A DNA stretch of 12,861 nucleotides from Bacillota bacterium (GTDB taxonomy: Bacteria; Bacillota; Desulfitobacteriia; Desulfitobacteriales; Desulfitobacteriaceae). Of this stretch, positions 7,479-12,779 are shown in pieces. Both the position numbers and the translations under genes were made by a program. The DNA lies in NCBI GenBank assembly GCA_023390635.1, contig JAEWCM010000142.1:1-12861 (forward strand), written 5' to 3'. How positions within the stretch are numbered: position 1 is the first letter of the stretch; every line of letters starts with the position of its first letter. The notes under the pieces are model-generated. The model was not told the DNA's origin, did not search any database, and was given only the letters and a program-made list of their open reading frames with translations.

Positions 7479-7778
7479 ATGCTAAAAATGAACTTACAAC
7501 TTTTTGCCCACAAAAAAGGGGTTGGAAGTTCCCGAAACGGTCGGGATAGTGCTGCTCAGCGCCTTGGTTTGAAACGCGGTGACGGCCAATTTGTAACAGC
7601 AGGCAATATTATTGTTCGCCAGCGGGGAACAAAATTTCACCCTGGTAAGAACTGCGGATTAGGTAAGGATGATACTTTGTTTGCCTTGATTGACGGTTAT
7701 GTGAAATTTGAGCATAAGGATCGGAAACGCAAACAGGTTAGCATCTATACCGAGCGTCCGGTGGCTAACGCCCAATAA
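7479..7778 (+). CDS. rpmA: 50S ribosomal protein L27 with cleavable N-terminus
   Basis: A 99-residue L27, whose N-terminal tail reaches towards the peptidyl transferase centre. It begins MLKMNLQLFAHKKGVGSS, carrying the Firmicute extension with the Prp cleavage site between F9 and A10; the mature protein would start AHKKGVGSS. The family signature GQFVTAGNIIVRQRGTKFHPG is intact. GGGGTGA overlapping the prp stop sits 5 bases before the ATG at 7479; GTG 7470 and ATG 7488 are less likely starts. It is the last gene of the operon, followed 12 bases later by a strong terminator. Confidence 0.97.
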   Translation: MLKMNLQLFAHKKGVGSSRNGRDSAAQRLGLKRGDGQFVTAGNIIVRQRGTKFHPGKNCGLGKDDTLFALIDGYVKFEHKDRKRKQVSIYTERPVANAQ

Positions 7779-7790
7779 TTAGCAGTATCC

Positions 7791-7819
7791 AAACCCCTGG
7801 GTTTTACCCAGGGGTTTTT
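7791..7819 (+). terminator. Rho-independent terminator after rpmA
   Basis: AAACCCCTGGGT (7791-7802) pairs perfectly with ACCCAGGGGTTT (7806-7817) over a TTT loop, followed by T's to 7819. This is a GC-rich 12-bp stem, very likely efficient. It separates the ribosomal protein operon from the spo0B-like/obg genes. Confidence 0.95.
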
Positions 7820-7847
7820 GTCGATTACCGGGATTTTTCATTATACC
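7818..7847 (+). promoter_or_regulatory. Weak candidate promoter for the spo0B-like/obg genes
   Basis: TTGTCG (7818-7823) and TATACC (7842-7847), each 4 of 6 matches at 18-bp spacing, lie immediately downstream of the terminator. A promoter is expected here because the terminator should block readthrough, but these boxes are poor. Confidence 0.25.
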
Positions 7848-7875
7848 TTTATGGATTAATGGAGGTAGAATTTTT

Positions 7876-8427
7876 ATGTCGGAGCTTTTACATACTTTGC
7901 TGGCTGATCAATTAAGTTACTATCGATTGCAGCGCCATGATTTTCTTAATCATTGGCAGGTGATCAGGGGATATTTACAGCTTAATATGCCTGAAAGAGC
8001 AATGGATTATCTGAAGTGTCATAGCGGAGATTTGAGCGGGGAACAGGAAATCGGCCAAATACCACAACCCCTGATTGCAGCGAGCTTATTGAGTTTGATA
8101 ATTGAACTGAAAAAGATAGGAATTCCTGCTGAAATTGAACTGGAACAGGAGTTTAAGCAAGAATGGTATTGGCATGAGCATCCGGTGGAAGAATACGGAG
8201 AAGCCTTTTATGGTTACACTAAAGAGTGTTTGGCGGAAACCCGGAAGAAAGTTGGTCAAGAGAGCGGGGAACATGAAGCAGCAGAAGGGAAATCTGCGCT
8301 TAAAGCTCGCATAGCTCTGTTTGGAAATAGATCAGAGGCTGGTGGCACCTGCATTTTTGCAATAGAAGATCAGCAAAGTAATGGTAAAATGGTAACATCA
8401 ATAGAGAGAGAGTTCAGGTTGATTTAA
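7876..8427 (+). CDS. Spo0B-like sporulation phosphotransferase / SPOB_a-domain protein
   Basis: A 183-residue protein resembling Spo0B, which passes phosphate from Spo0F to Spo0A in the Bacillus sporulation phosphorelay. The N-terminal helical hairpin carries RHDFLNHWQVIRGYLQL, with H21 as the likely phospho-accepting histidine; Spo0B has RHDWMNKLQLIKGNL around its active His30. The C-terminal part (about 70-183) is poorly conserved and lacks the N, G1 and G2 ATP-binding boxes, as in Spo0B, so it should be a phosphotransferase rather than a kinase. Length is close to Spo0B (about 190). It sits between rpmA and obg, exactly where Bacillus carries spo0B. The start has GGAGGT at 7861-7866. Whether it works in a Spo0F/Spo0A relay here is not shown. 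Confidence 0.8.
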   Translation: MSELLHTLLADQLSYYRLQRHDFLNHWQVIRGYLQLNMPERAMDYLKCHSGDLSGEQEIGQIPQPLIAASLLSLIIELKKIGIPAEIELEQEFKQEWYWHEHPVEEYGEAFYGYTKECLAETRKKVGQESGEHEAAEGKSALKARIALFGNRSEAGGTCIFAIEDQQSNGKMVTSIEREFRLI

Positions 8428-8449
8428 CTTAAAATAAGGAGTTTGATAA

Positions 8450-9727
8450 ATGTTTTACGATCAGGCAAAGATTTATATTAAGGCAGGCGACGGGGGAGCA
8501 GGAGCAGTGGCTTTCCGGAGAGAGAAATATGTTCCGGAGGGAGGCCCTAACGGCGGTGATGGCGGTCGGGGTGGTAATGTGATTCTTGTAGCAGATGAAG
8601 GTTTACGCACTTTGGTAGATTTCCGCTATAAGCGCCATTATAAGGCGGATCGAGGAGTCCATGGCCAAGGTAAAAACATGCATGGGAAAGGCGGAGAAGA
8701 TTTGCTTCTTCGGATCCCAGCAGGGACAGTTGTAAAAGACAGCGAGACGGGAGAGGTACTAGCTGATTTGACAGAAGATGGTCAGCAGGTGATTGTGGCT
8801 CAGGGAGGACGAGGCGGGAGAGGCAATGCCCGTTTTCTCAGCAATACAAATAAAGCTCCTACGGTAGCGGAGAATGGAGAGCCCGGTCAGGAACGGTGGC
8901 TATTATTAGAGTTGAAGCTGCTGGCTGATGTGGGATTGGTGGGATTCCCCAATGTGGGAAAATCTACTTTGATTTCTCAAGTATCAGCGGCGAAGCCTAA
9001 GATTGCAGATTATCATTTTACTACCCTAGTACCTAACTTAGGTGTGGTGGACTTGGAAGACGGAGAAAGTTTTGTTATGGCGGATATTCCGGGACTCATT
9101 GAAGGGGCTCATACGGGGGCAGGCTTGGGGCACGAATTTTTACGTCATACGGAGCGGACCCGCCTGATCGTTCATGTCTTGGATATTGCAGGAGCGGAAG
9201 ACAGGGATCCCTTGCGCGACTTTGAGGCCATCCAACAAGAACTTCGCCTTTATAGTACCGTTTTGGCGGAAAGACCGATGTTGATTGCCGCCAATAAAAT
9301 GGATATTTCCGGTGCAGAGGAGAATTTGTCCCGCCTTAAGGAAGAATTGGGAGAGCAGTATGAGATTTTCCCTATTTCAGCTGCTACGGGAGAAGGGTTA
9401 AAGATGTTGATCTATCGGATTGGTGAACTATTGCCCACCATTCCAATCCCCCATGTCATCGTAGAAAACAAAGAGGAAGAACACAAGGTTACCCAGGCCA
9501 GAGCAGAAGAGCGTTTTACTCTGACGAAAGAGGAGGATGCTTTCGTTTTAAGTGGCAAGGAAATAGAAAAACATGCAGCTATGACTTATTTTGAGAGTGA
9601 AGATTCCCTGTACCGCTTTCAAAATATCCTGAAAGTGATGGGAGTAGATGATGCCTTAATTGGGGCAGGCATTAAAGAGGGAGATAAGGTAAGAATCGGT
9701 AAATTAGAGCTGGAATGGCAGGAATAA
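8450..9727 (+). CDS. obg: GTPase Obg / CgtA
   Basis: An essential GTPase of 50S subunit assembly that also links to (p)ppGpp and, in Bacillus, to sporulation and general stress. Its 425 residues contain the glycine-rich Obg fold (1-158), then the G domain with P-loop GFPNVGKS (165-172), TTLVPN (191-196), DIPG (212-215), NKMD (282-285) and SAA (310-312), then a C-terminal OCT domain (about 345-425). All nucleotide-binding motifs are intact and length is normal for Firmicutes. AAGGAG at 8436-8441 supports the start. It follows the Spo0B-like gene by 22 bases, probably in one transcript. Confidence 0.98.
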   Translation: MFYDQAKIYIKAGDGGAGAVAFRREKYVPEGGPNGGDGGRGGNVILVADEGLRTLVDFRYKRHYKADRGVHGQGKNMHGKGGEDLLLRIPAGTVVKDSETGEVLADLTEDGQQVIVAQGGRGGRGNARFLSNTNKAPTVAENGEPGQERWLLLELKLLADVGLVGFPNVGKSTLISQVSAAKPKIADYHFTTLVPNLGVVDLEDGESFVMADIPGLIEGAHTGAGLGHEFLRHTERTRLIVHVLDIAGAEDRDPLRDFEAIQQELRLYSTVLAERPMLIAANKMDISGAEENLSRLKEELGEQYEIFPISAATGEGLKMLIYRIGELLPTIPIPHVIVENKEEEHKVTQARAEERFTLTKEEDAFVLSGKEIEKHAAMTYFESEDSLYRFQNILKVMGVDDALIGAGIKEGDKVRIGKLELEWQE

Positions 9728-9810
9728 GCAAGCTGTATGATTATAACGGATATAGCATTCTGCTGACGGACGGCATCATAAACTAAATGATAGATGAGGG
9801 GTTAGAATTT

Positions 9811-10104
9811 ATGTTAACAGGCAAGCAGAAAAGGTTTTTAAGAGCAATGGGCAATGAGATGGAGCCTATTTTAATGGTGGGAAAGGGCGGGATTTCCGAC
9901 AATTTACTTATCCAAGCCCAAGATACCCTGGAAGCCAGAGAACTGATCAAGGGCAGAGTTCTTCCTAACAGCCTGGAAGCTCCCAAGGAGATAGCAGAAG
10001 CTTTGGCAGCTAAGGTAGAGGGGGAGTTAGTCCAGGTAGTGGGAAGGAACTTCTTGATCTATAGAGCTTCGGAACGTAAACCGGTGATTGTGCTGCCGGA
10101 ATAG
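9811..10104 (+). CDS. yhbY: YhbY-family RNA-binding protein (CRM domain)
   Basis: A 97-residue single CRM-domain protein (YhbY/YqeI family) that associates with pre-50S ribosomal particles in E. coli. The N-terminus MLTGKQKRFLRAMGNEMEP and the GKGG loop (24-27) typical of CRM domains are clear, as is the C-terminal VGRNFLIYR strand. The ATG at 9811 is chosen for GAGGGG at 9796-9801; an in-frame ATG at 9787 has no ribosome binding site and would add eight unconserved residues. Its place after obg is common in Firmicutes and fits a shared role in ribosome assembly. It is the last gene of the conserved block; proB/proA, often next, are absent. Confidence 0.93.
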   Translation: MLTGKQKRFLRAMGNEMEPILMVGKGGISDNLLIQAQDTLEARELIKGRVLPNSLEAPKEIAEALAAKVEGELVQVVGRNFLIYRASERKPVIVLPE

Positions 10105-10200
10105 TGAGAGTCTTCGATGGGGGGAAGATGGGTGGGAGCGGAAAAGGAGCAGGAGAAAAAGCAACTGGAAAAGAAGAGGCATCATCCCCAATTAATGGCA

Positions 10201-10600
10201 AGAGATTTCTTGCGGTATATTGGCCTTGGCTTTGCTCTTTGCTGGAATTGCATCCTCTGTTACGGCGGGAATGGCGGGTGGAAGTATATTTGCCGGGCTG
10301 TATAAAGAACCTTATGATATTAATGACAGCCATACCCGCATTGGGGTGGCAATTACCCTGATAGCTGCCACGTTCGTGATCTTTTTTATTAGTCAGCCTT
10401 TTCAAGGCTTGATCATATCCCAGATGATTTTAAGTATTCAATTGCCCATTACTGTGTTTTTGCTCCTATATCTTACCTCTTCTCCGAAGATTATGGGCAA
10501 ATATGCCAATACTTGGAGAACAAAGGTGACCCTTTTTACGGTAGCTTTGATTGTCACGGTTCTAAATATTATGCTGTTTATCACCAGTTTAAGCGGATAG
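10201..10600 (+). pseudogene. 5'-truncated, frameshifted Nramp divalent-metal transporter remnant
   Basis: A remnant of the C-terminal third of an Nramp/MntH-type Mn/Fe transporter. From about 10230 to the TAG at 10600 one frame encodes about 120 residues with four hydrophobic segments and Nramp-like stretches: FAGIASSVTAGMAGGSIFAG, then SQMILSIQLPIT and SSPKIMGKYANT near the end. Just upstream the similarity continues in another frame (RDFLRYIGLGFAL, 10201-10239), so a one-base frameshift lies near 10230-10240. An in-frame TAA at 10193-10195 closes the downstream frame. The metal-binding TM1 (DPGN) and TM6 motifs and the rest of the N-terminal two-thirds are missing, and the TTG at 10220 has no ribosome binding site. 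Upstream, 10105-10200 encodes only lysine/glutamate-rich residues unrelated to Nramp, so a deletion junction probably lies there. A sequencing error could explain the frameshift but not the truncation. Confidence 0.85.
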
Positions 10601-10656
10601 TAAATATAGTAAGAAAAATTTAAACTGGATATTACATTTTATCCCTTATTTCCCTC

Positions 10657-10685
10657 TTGACTATTAGTTTTTGTTGGGTTATAAT
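10657..10685 (+). promoter_or_regulatory. Near-consensus sigma-A promoter for the DUF2325 leader
   Basis: TTGACT (10657-10662, 5 of 6) and a perfect TATAAT (10680-10685) are separated by exactly 17 bp. Transcription would start near 10692, giving a leader of about 190 nt. This is the best-spaced promoter in the window, unusual for a short gene of unknown function. Confidence 0.75.
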
Positions 10686-10691
10686 TTCCAC

Positions 10692-10883
10692 AATATTAAA
10701 GTTAGTTGTGATTGGTTTGATTTTGTTTGCTTGAGTTAACCGAGAACAACATTCTATTGAAACTTAATATGACTCCGAGCTGTTTATCCTAAGGAGTTTC
10801 TATGGTGAACAGCCTGGGCTTCGGCCCACGGGGTAATTCTGGAAACGGAATTGCCTTCACGTATTTGAAAAGGAGGAAGGATT
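10692..10883 (+). ncRNA. Structured 5' leader RNA of unknown class
   Basis: A long leader with strong folding potential. Domain 1: 10693-10703 pairs with 10761-10770 (one bulge), enclosing GTTGT (10705-10709)/ACAAC (10746-10750) and GGTT (10714-10717)/AACC (10738-10741). Domain 2: GCTGTTTATC (10779-10788) pairs with GGTGAACAGC (10804-10813), and GACTCC (10771-10776) can pair with GGAGTT (10793-10798) in that loop, an H-type pseudoknot. Domain 3: TGGGC/GCCCA (10815-10828) with a UUCG tetraloop, then a 10-bp hairpin 10832-10841/10846-10855 with a GAAA tetraloop. CCTTC (10854-10858) could instead pair with GAAGG in the purine-rich ribosome binding region of the DUF2325 gene. I recognise no known riboswitch or T-box signature. 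Folding was done by eye, without energy calculation. Confidence 0.55.
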
Positions 10884-10933
10884 ATGTGTATTGTGCTAGT
10901 AGGTGGGCACGACAGGATGCATCAGGAGTATAA
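10802..10933 (+). CDS. Possible 43-codon leader ORF
   Basis: ATG at 10802 follows AAGGAG (10791-10796) at an ideal 5-base spacing and opens a 43-residue frame that runs through both tetraloop hairpins and overlaps the start of the DUF2325 gene in another frame. The predicted peptide is Gly/Asn-rich, then basic (YLKRRKDYVY), with no similarity I recognise. Its ribosome binding site lies in the loop that can form the leader pseudoknot. It may be a regulatory leader peptide or a chance frame in a structured RNA. Confidence 0.25.
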   Translation: MVNSLGFGPRGNSGNGIAFTYLKRRKDYVYCASRWARQDASGV

Positions 10934-11180
10934 GCTCAAATGTAAGAAAGAGGGACATCGGGTAAAGATTTTTACGCAGATGCCCAACAATTTTGAGAAG
11001 ATGATTGGCAGTCCCGATGGAATGGTAGTTTTCACAGCTACGTCTTCACATAAAATGGTGAATGTGGCTATGACTTATGCAAAAAAAAACAAAATACCTG
11101 TTGTCAGATGTCATACCAGCAGCTCGTATTCCTTAGGAGTTTCCCTAAAGGAATTGGAAACGATGACAGTATGTCATTAA
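10884..11180 (+). CDS. DUF2325 family protein
   Basis: A 98-residue soluble protein matching the DUF2325 family, of unknown function. The N-terminal strand and loop IVLVGGHDRMH (3-13) and the later pattern GMVVFTATSSHKMVNVA ... IPVVRCHTSSS suggest a compact alpha/beta, Rossmann-like fold. His, Cys and Ser residues cluster in the conserved loops (H9, H13 and the RCHTSSS segment), which could hold a ligand or metal, but this is inference. AAGGAGG at 10870-10876 fits the ATG at 10884. It has its own strong promoter and a long structured leader and is followed by a terminator-like hairpin, so it appears to be a single-gene transcript. Its only metal-related neighbour is the degraded Nramp remnant upstream. 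Confidence 0.8.
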   Translation: MCIVLVGGHDRMHQEYKLKCKKEGHRVKIFTQMPNNFEKMIGSPDGMVVFTATSSHKMVNVAMTYAKKNKIPVVRCHTSSSYSLGVSLKELETMTVCH

Positions 11181-11235
11181 ATTGAATTACTTAATAAGAA
11201 AGAGGTTAAGGCTTGAAAAATAGGACAGCAAGTAT

Positions 11236-11254
11236 TGCTGAGATAAATTCAGCA
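11236..11254 (+). other. Small hairpin after the DUF2325 gene
   Basis: TGCTGA (11236-11241) pairs with TCAGCA (11249-11254) over a 7-base loop. There is no T-run behind it, so it is not a terminator by itself. It may protect the mRNA end or belong to the larger fold next to it. Confidence 0.3.
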
Positions 11255-11258
11255 CATT

Positions 11259-11309
11259 AAAGGTTTTTTGTTTCTAGAGCGGCAGCTTTATAAACAAAAA
11301 GCCTTTTTT
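11259..11309 (+). terminator. Terminator-like 15-bp hairpin with alternative pairing
   Basis: Bases 11259-11273 pair with 11292-11306 without mismatch (one T-G wobble), over an 18-base loop that can itself pair (AGAGC/GCTTT), followed by T's to 11309. It probably ends the DUF2325 transcript. The arm GCCTTTT (11301-11307) can instead pair with AAAAGGC (11318-11324), which would break the long hairpin. Confidence 0.65.
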
Positions 11310-11384
11310 AATACTTTAAAAGGCCTGGACAGAGTTTTGATGTATAATAAGGTATAAAGGAAGACAAGGAGAGTGGGGGATATC

Positions 11385-11609
11385 TTGCTGCCTGAACTTA
11401 AACAGTTTTCCATTGCCGATATTCTAAATGAAAAAGATAATCCGCTGGAGATTGGAGAATATGTGGAACATCAATCTAAGCCGGGATTTATTCTGGAAAT
11501 AGTAAGCTGTCCTTATCAAACCCTGACAGGAAAGGAAGGGATAAAGGTGAAGGATAGAGAAGGGAACGTCTTTCCTGTTCTTCTGGAATTATTAAGGCGT
11601 TATATGTAG
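11385..11609 (+). CDS. Small hypothetical protein
   Basis: I do not recognise this protein. From TTG 11385 it has 74 residues: a short amphipathic N-terminal part (LPELKQFSIADILN), then a strand-rich section (GEYVEHQSKPGFILEIV and IKVKDREGNVFPVLLELL), perhaps a small SH3- or KOW-like barrel, with no membrane segment or signal peptide. Start choice: GTG 11373 lies only one base after AAGGAG (11366-11371), too close; TTG 11385 sits 5 bases after the GGGGG at 11375-11379. TATAAT at 11343-11348 may be its -10, with no good -35. The frame is open, charged and well composed, and no larger ORF overlaps it here apart from an antisense shadow, so it is probably real. Confidence 0.55.
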   Translation: MLPELKQFSIADILNEKDNPLEIGEYVEHQSKPGFILEIVSCPYQTLTGKEGIKVKDREGNVFPVLLELLRRYM

Positions 11610-11778
11610 AAAGAAGTTTTCTCATGTAATGATGCATATGAATAACATAGATTTTCTGTAAGAGTTTATAATAGGAACAGTTGGGTTGAAATTTAAAGAT
11701 TAATTGTTTTTTACATAGCAGTTGCAATCGACTGCATAGTATAGGAGACGAAAGACGAGGCTGAATAGGTGAAGAAAA

Positions 11779-12390
11779 ATGCATAGAGTAGGTATCATGG
11801 GAGGAACATTTGATCCGATTCATTATGGGCATTTGGCAGCTGCCGAAATGGCCAGGGTAGAATTTTCCTTGGAAAAAGTAATTTTTATTCCCACCGGAAT
11901 TTCCCCCCATAAGGACCAAAGGGAAATTACGGAGGCGGAGGTGCGCTGTGCTATGGTAGCGCGTGCCATCGAAGATAATGAACATTTCGTGCTTTCCCGC
12001 ATCGAACTGGAACGTAGAGGCCCTTCTTATACGGTAGAGACTTTGGAAGAACTGGCTGAAAACCATCCTGATTGGGAAATGTATTTTATTACGGGAGCCG
12101 ATGCTTTCCAACAGATCTTTACATGGCGGGAGCCGCACGAGATTCTGGAGTTAGCTCATGTCATCGGGGTGTCACGGCCGGGATTTGAGAGAAGCGGCGC
12201 TTTTCTCGAACATGTTTCAACGGACCGTAAAATTGATGCGAACAAAGTGCATTTTATCGAAATACCGGCTTTGGCAATCTCCTCTACTGATATTAGGCAA
12301 AGGGTAGTTAAGGGGCAGACTATTCGCTACCTTCTCCCTGAGACCGTTCGGCAAATGATTCTTGAAAAAGAATTGTATACTACGCGTTGA
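11779..12390 (+). CDS. nadD: Nicotinate-nucleotide adenylyltransferase
   Basis: Transfers AMP from ATP to nicotinate mononucleotide to make deamido-NAD in NAD biosynthesis. The 203 residues carry the nucleotidyltransferase signatures GGTFDPIHYGHL (8-19, with HxGH at 15-18) and ISSTDIR (167-173), plus the family's FIPTGISPHK and FITGADAF. Length is normal. AGGTGA (11767-11772) supports the start at 11779. In many Firmicutes nadD follows obg-yhbY (with or without proBA) and precedes yqeK and rsfS; here the remnant/DUF2325 segment has been inserted before it and an RRM gene follows. The 169-base gap upstream contains TATAAT at 11667-11672 without a good -35, and a short inverted repeat GCAGT (11718-11722)/ACTGC (11731-11735). 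Confidence 0.96.
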   Translation: MHRVGIMGGTFDPIHYGHLAAAEMARVEFSLEKVIFIPTGISPHKDQREITEAEVRCAMVARAIEDNEHFVLSRIELERRGPSYTVETLEELAENHPDWEMYFITGADAFQQIFTWREPHEILELAHVIGVSRPGFERSGAFLEHVSTDRKIDANKVHFIEIPALAISSTDIRQRVVKGQTIRYLLPETVRQMILEKELYTTR

Positions 12391-12435
12391 TTTGCTTATA
12401 CTATGTAAGAATTCAAGAGCTGAGAGGTGACATTG

Positions 12436-12690
12436 ATGACAACAACCTTATATGTAGGAAATCTTCCCTGGAACACCACACCTGATGACTTAACGAACTT
12501 TTTTGCTCAATATGGTGAAGTGTTAAGCAGTCGGATTATTACCGATCGTGAAACTGGAAGGTCCAGAGGCTTTGGCTTCGTTGAAGTTGGAGACGTAGAA
12601 GTGGATCAGATGGTTCAAGAGCTGAATGGGAAAGATTTTAACGGCCGGCCGTTAACTGTAAATGAAGCAAAACCTAAACAGGCACAGTAA
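12436..12690 (+). CDS. Single-RRM RNA-binding protein
   Basis: An 84-residue protein consisting of one RNA recognition motif. RNP2 is LYVGNL (5-10) and RNP1 is RGFGFVEV (44-51), with the aromatic residues that stack on RNA present in both; the fold ends at about residue 78 and only a short charged tail (AKPKQAQ) follows, without the Gly-rich tail of some cyanobacterial Rbp proteins. The ATG at 12436 is chosen because AGGTGA (12425-12430) is 5 bases ahead; GTG 12427 overlaps that site. It begins 45 bases after nadD and ends before a good terminator, so it could be the last gene of a nadD transcript or have its own promoter. RNA targets are unknown; several bacterial homologues are cold- or stress-induced. 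Confidence 0.93.
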   Translation: MTTTLYVGNLPWNTTPDDLTNFFAQYGEVLSSRIITDRETGRSRGFGFVEVGDVEVDQMVQELNGKDFNGRPLTVNEAKPKQAQ

Positions 12691-12747
12691 GACAAGTCAA
12701 GAGAAAAAAATATAAAAAGCTTTCAAAATAGATTGCTTTTCATGCCG

Positions 12748-12779
12748 ACCGTTCTCATAAGATTGAGAACGGTTTTTTT
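12748..12779 (+). terminator. Rho-independent terminator after the RRM gene
   Basis: ACCGTTCTCA (12748-12757) pairs perfectly with TGAGAACGGT (12764-12773) over a 6-base loop, followed by seven T's (12773-12779). A weaker hairpin, AAAAGC (12715-12720)/GCTTTT (12735-12740), precedes it. The remaining 82 bases of the window hold nothing I can identify. Confidence 0.93.

Noticed and set aside
10010..10405. 131-codon minus-strand frame and two + strand frames at 10104-10361 and 10117-10305
   Set aside because: They are low-complexity or antisense shadows of yhbY and the Nramp remnant. Only the short RDFLRYIGLGFAL stretch in one frame is meaningful, as part of the frameshifted remnant.
10811..10833. 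Resemblance to the ZTP (pfl) riboswitch (GCCTGGGC and CACGGGG)
   Set aside because: The two blocks occur in the reverse order to that riboswitch, and GCCTGGGC here is explained by the UUCG hairpin.
10692..10883. 6S RNA or T-box leader
   Set aside because: The length fits 6S RNA, but the fold is several separate domains rather than one long rod, and there is no terminator before the downstream gene. No T-box antiterminator motif (GGGTGGNACCGCG) is present.
11667..11672. TATAAT as a promoter for nadD
   Set aside because: The -10 is perfect, but no acceptable -35 or extended TG is found at normal spacing, so it is mentioned only in the nadD entry.
11488..12138. 216-codon open frame on the minus strand
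   Set aside because: It is antisense to nadD and the small upstream gene, has no family similarity and no ribosome binding site. nadD on the + strand is unmistakable.
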